Source: Lunularia cruciata (taxonomy: Eukaryota > Streptophyta > Marchantiopsida > Lunulariales > Lunulariaceae). Taken from it: a stretch of 64,000 bases of DNA. The notes under the pieces were generated by a model. It did not search any database and was not told the DNA's origin. It saw nothing but the letters and a program-made list of their open reading frames with translations. This document shows, piece by piece, positions 62,601-64,000 of this stretch. A program made the translations under genes and the position numbers. The number at the start of each line of letters is the position of its first letter. Within the stretch, counting starts at the first letter, position 1. The stretch lies in contig OX419758.1 in NCBI GenBank assembly GCA_948567375.1, positions 66,741,965 through 66,805,964 on the forward strand, in the 5' to 3' direction.

Positions 62601-64000
62601 GATCAGGTGGTGGAAATACATTCAAGGGAGCTTTATTCAGCGATAGTGTTTTTTGGTTCTAAAGCTAGGGTGGAAAGAGTGTGGAGTGTGGAGAAAAAGG
62701 TCAGGCCTATGGCTTAACCTCTTCCAAGTGAGTGTGATCAGCATGTCCAACTTGCTCAAAAGCAAAAGAGCTTAAGGGATCTGGATTAGATAGATCACAA
62801 GTTCACCAAAGCTACACTCAAGGAGTTAATAGTTGGTTCGTTAGATTTTCTTCTACCAATGGAGGAGAAAAGGTTTTGAGAGATGTTAAGTTGGCATGGG
62901 AAAGCTTTCTCCTTTGAGCTTTCTGAAATTGGGTTTGTAGATACAACTATGGTGGCTCCAATGATCATCTTTACAGTTCCACATGCACCTTGGGACTTGA
63001 GACTCATTCCAGTACCTAGAGCTTACCATTCCGGTACTGCCAACGCTTATGGATCTCTTGATCATCTTTACAGTTCCACATGCACCTTGGGACTTGAGAC
63101 TCATTCCAGTACCTAGAGCTTACCATTCCGGTACTGCCAACGCTTATGGATCTCTTGAAGGAGAAAACTGATGCAAAGATCCTAGAGCTGTCATTTGCAC
63201 CTTATTCTAGTTGCTGATTTACAATGCCTAAGAAGAATGGAGCTTTGAGGTTCATCCAAGATATGCAACCTGTGAATCGAGTGACAATTAGGAATAAGGG
63301 TTGATTGTTGGAGCATTTGCTGAAGCTTTTGTGGGTAGAGCCATATATTCTTTGGGAGATCTACAATTTGGTTATGACCATTCTAACTTGTTGAAGGGAG
63401 TAGGGATGTTACCACAATGTGGATGCCATTGGGGTTGATGAGGATGTGCACATTGCCACAATGAGCAACAAATTCTGTTGTGCACATCATGAATGGAATG
63501 AATAAAGTTCTTAGGGATTTCATTCCAAAGAAGACAATGCCTTTTATGGATGATATTCCAATAGAAGGGTGCATAGAAGAAGAGAAGGATGAAGTACTGG
63601 ATCAGAGGGGGTGCCGTAAGTTTGTAGCTGATCATATTTCAGATTGTGATCATATCCTATCACGGCTTGAGGAGGCTCATTTGACCTTGTCGGGTGCTAA
63701 ATCTAAGTTTGAAGAGGTGAAGAGGTGGTCATTGTTGGGAATCTATGTGGATGTTTTGGGCGCAAACCTGATCCAAGCAAGGTGGATGTGATTCAGCAAA
63801 TGAAAGACACATGCAACTCACCAATAGAAAGTAAGGAAATTCTTGGGAGCTTGATGTTTTATCATGTATGCACTTTGCACACAAAGCAGATCCTCTCTAT
63901 GGTTTATTATGGAAAGTTCAGAAGTTTAGATGGGAGGAGAGACACACAAAGGCGGTTTAGAAGCTGAAAAAATTGTTGTCCTCTCCACCTATACTACGAT
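59640..64000 (+). mobile_element. Ty3/gypsy-like retrotransposon 'element C', broken, running off the window
   Basis: Fossil on the + strand. Parts seen: leader from about 59.6 kb, gag-like segments about 59.93-60.79 kb, a zinc-knuckle-like C/H cluster near 60.88 kb, a retropepsin-like region about 61.84-62.27 kb (followed by KVGDIITKQNFF and PIILGQPYIRA), and reverse transcriptase about 63.0-63.8 kb with an FMDD box near 63547 and LTLSGAKSKF downstream, then the start of RNase H at the window edge. The protease-RT arrangement and RT motifs fit Ty3/gypsy, but a different lineage from A and B; no methyltransferase motifs are seen between protease and RT. It has several breaks, perhaps five to ten in the visible part. 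Without LTRs its age cannot be judged; it looks better kept than A and B. Confidence 0.75.

Overview
The window looks like nuclear DNA of a streptophyte plant, most likely a non-seed land plant (bryophyte, lycophyte or fern grade). The evidence is three plant-type genes with many GT-AG introns, Ty3/gypsy elements of a type I associate with streptophytes, and plant organelle-like inserts. I cannot name the species.

Layout. From 1 to 14.3 kb is a gene-rich part with two + strand genes. The first (1064-4493) is an endonuclease/exonuclease/phosphatase-fold protein in seven exons, with a MITE-like foldback element in its last intron. The second (7031-14233 plus an unplaced first exon) is a UPL7-type HECT ubiquitin ligase in at least 13 exons, with an IQ motif and an intact catalytic cysteine. 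A decayed Tigger/pogo DNA transposon lies at 16.2-18.1 kb.

From 18.8 to 44.6 kb are two old, broken, related Ty3/gypsy elements in opposite orientation: element A on the - strand (about 18.82-29.60 kb) and element B on the + strand (about 32.44-44.61 kb). Both keep traces of gag, protease, reverse transcriptase, RNase H and integrase. Between protease and reverse transcriptase each also carries a C5 cytosine DNA methyltransferase-like domain, with motifs I, II, IV (PCQ), VI (ENV), IX and X in canonical order. Downstream of integrase each carries a PHD-finger-like tail. An element with both a methylation writer and a putative chromatin reader is the most interesting content of the window. Each element is interrupted by a solo-LTR-like insert of one third family. 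Element B is also interrupted by two CpG-rich organelle-like segments, one with a trnS-GCU-like sequence.

From 44.6 to 53.5 kb are unrecognised degenerate coding remnants, inverted and tandem repeats, and a decayed PIF/Harbinger transposase on the - strand. A D-type-cyclin-like gene in five exons lies at 53729-55427 (+), with a near-perfect inverted repeat over its stop codon. AT-rich DNA with no recognised gene follows. A third broken Ty3/gypsy-like element (C, +) starts near 59.6 kb and runs off the end within reverse transcriptase/RNase H.

The three host genes are independent: phosphoesterase-fold enzyme, ubiquitin ligase and cell-cycle regulator. I see no operon-like logic. All calls come from reading the sequence; no database search was run.
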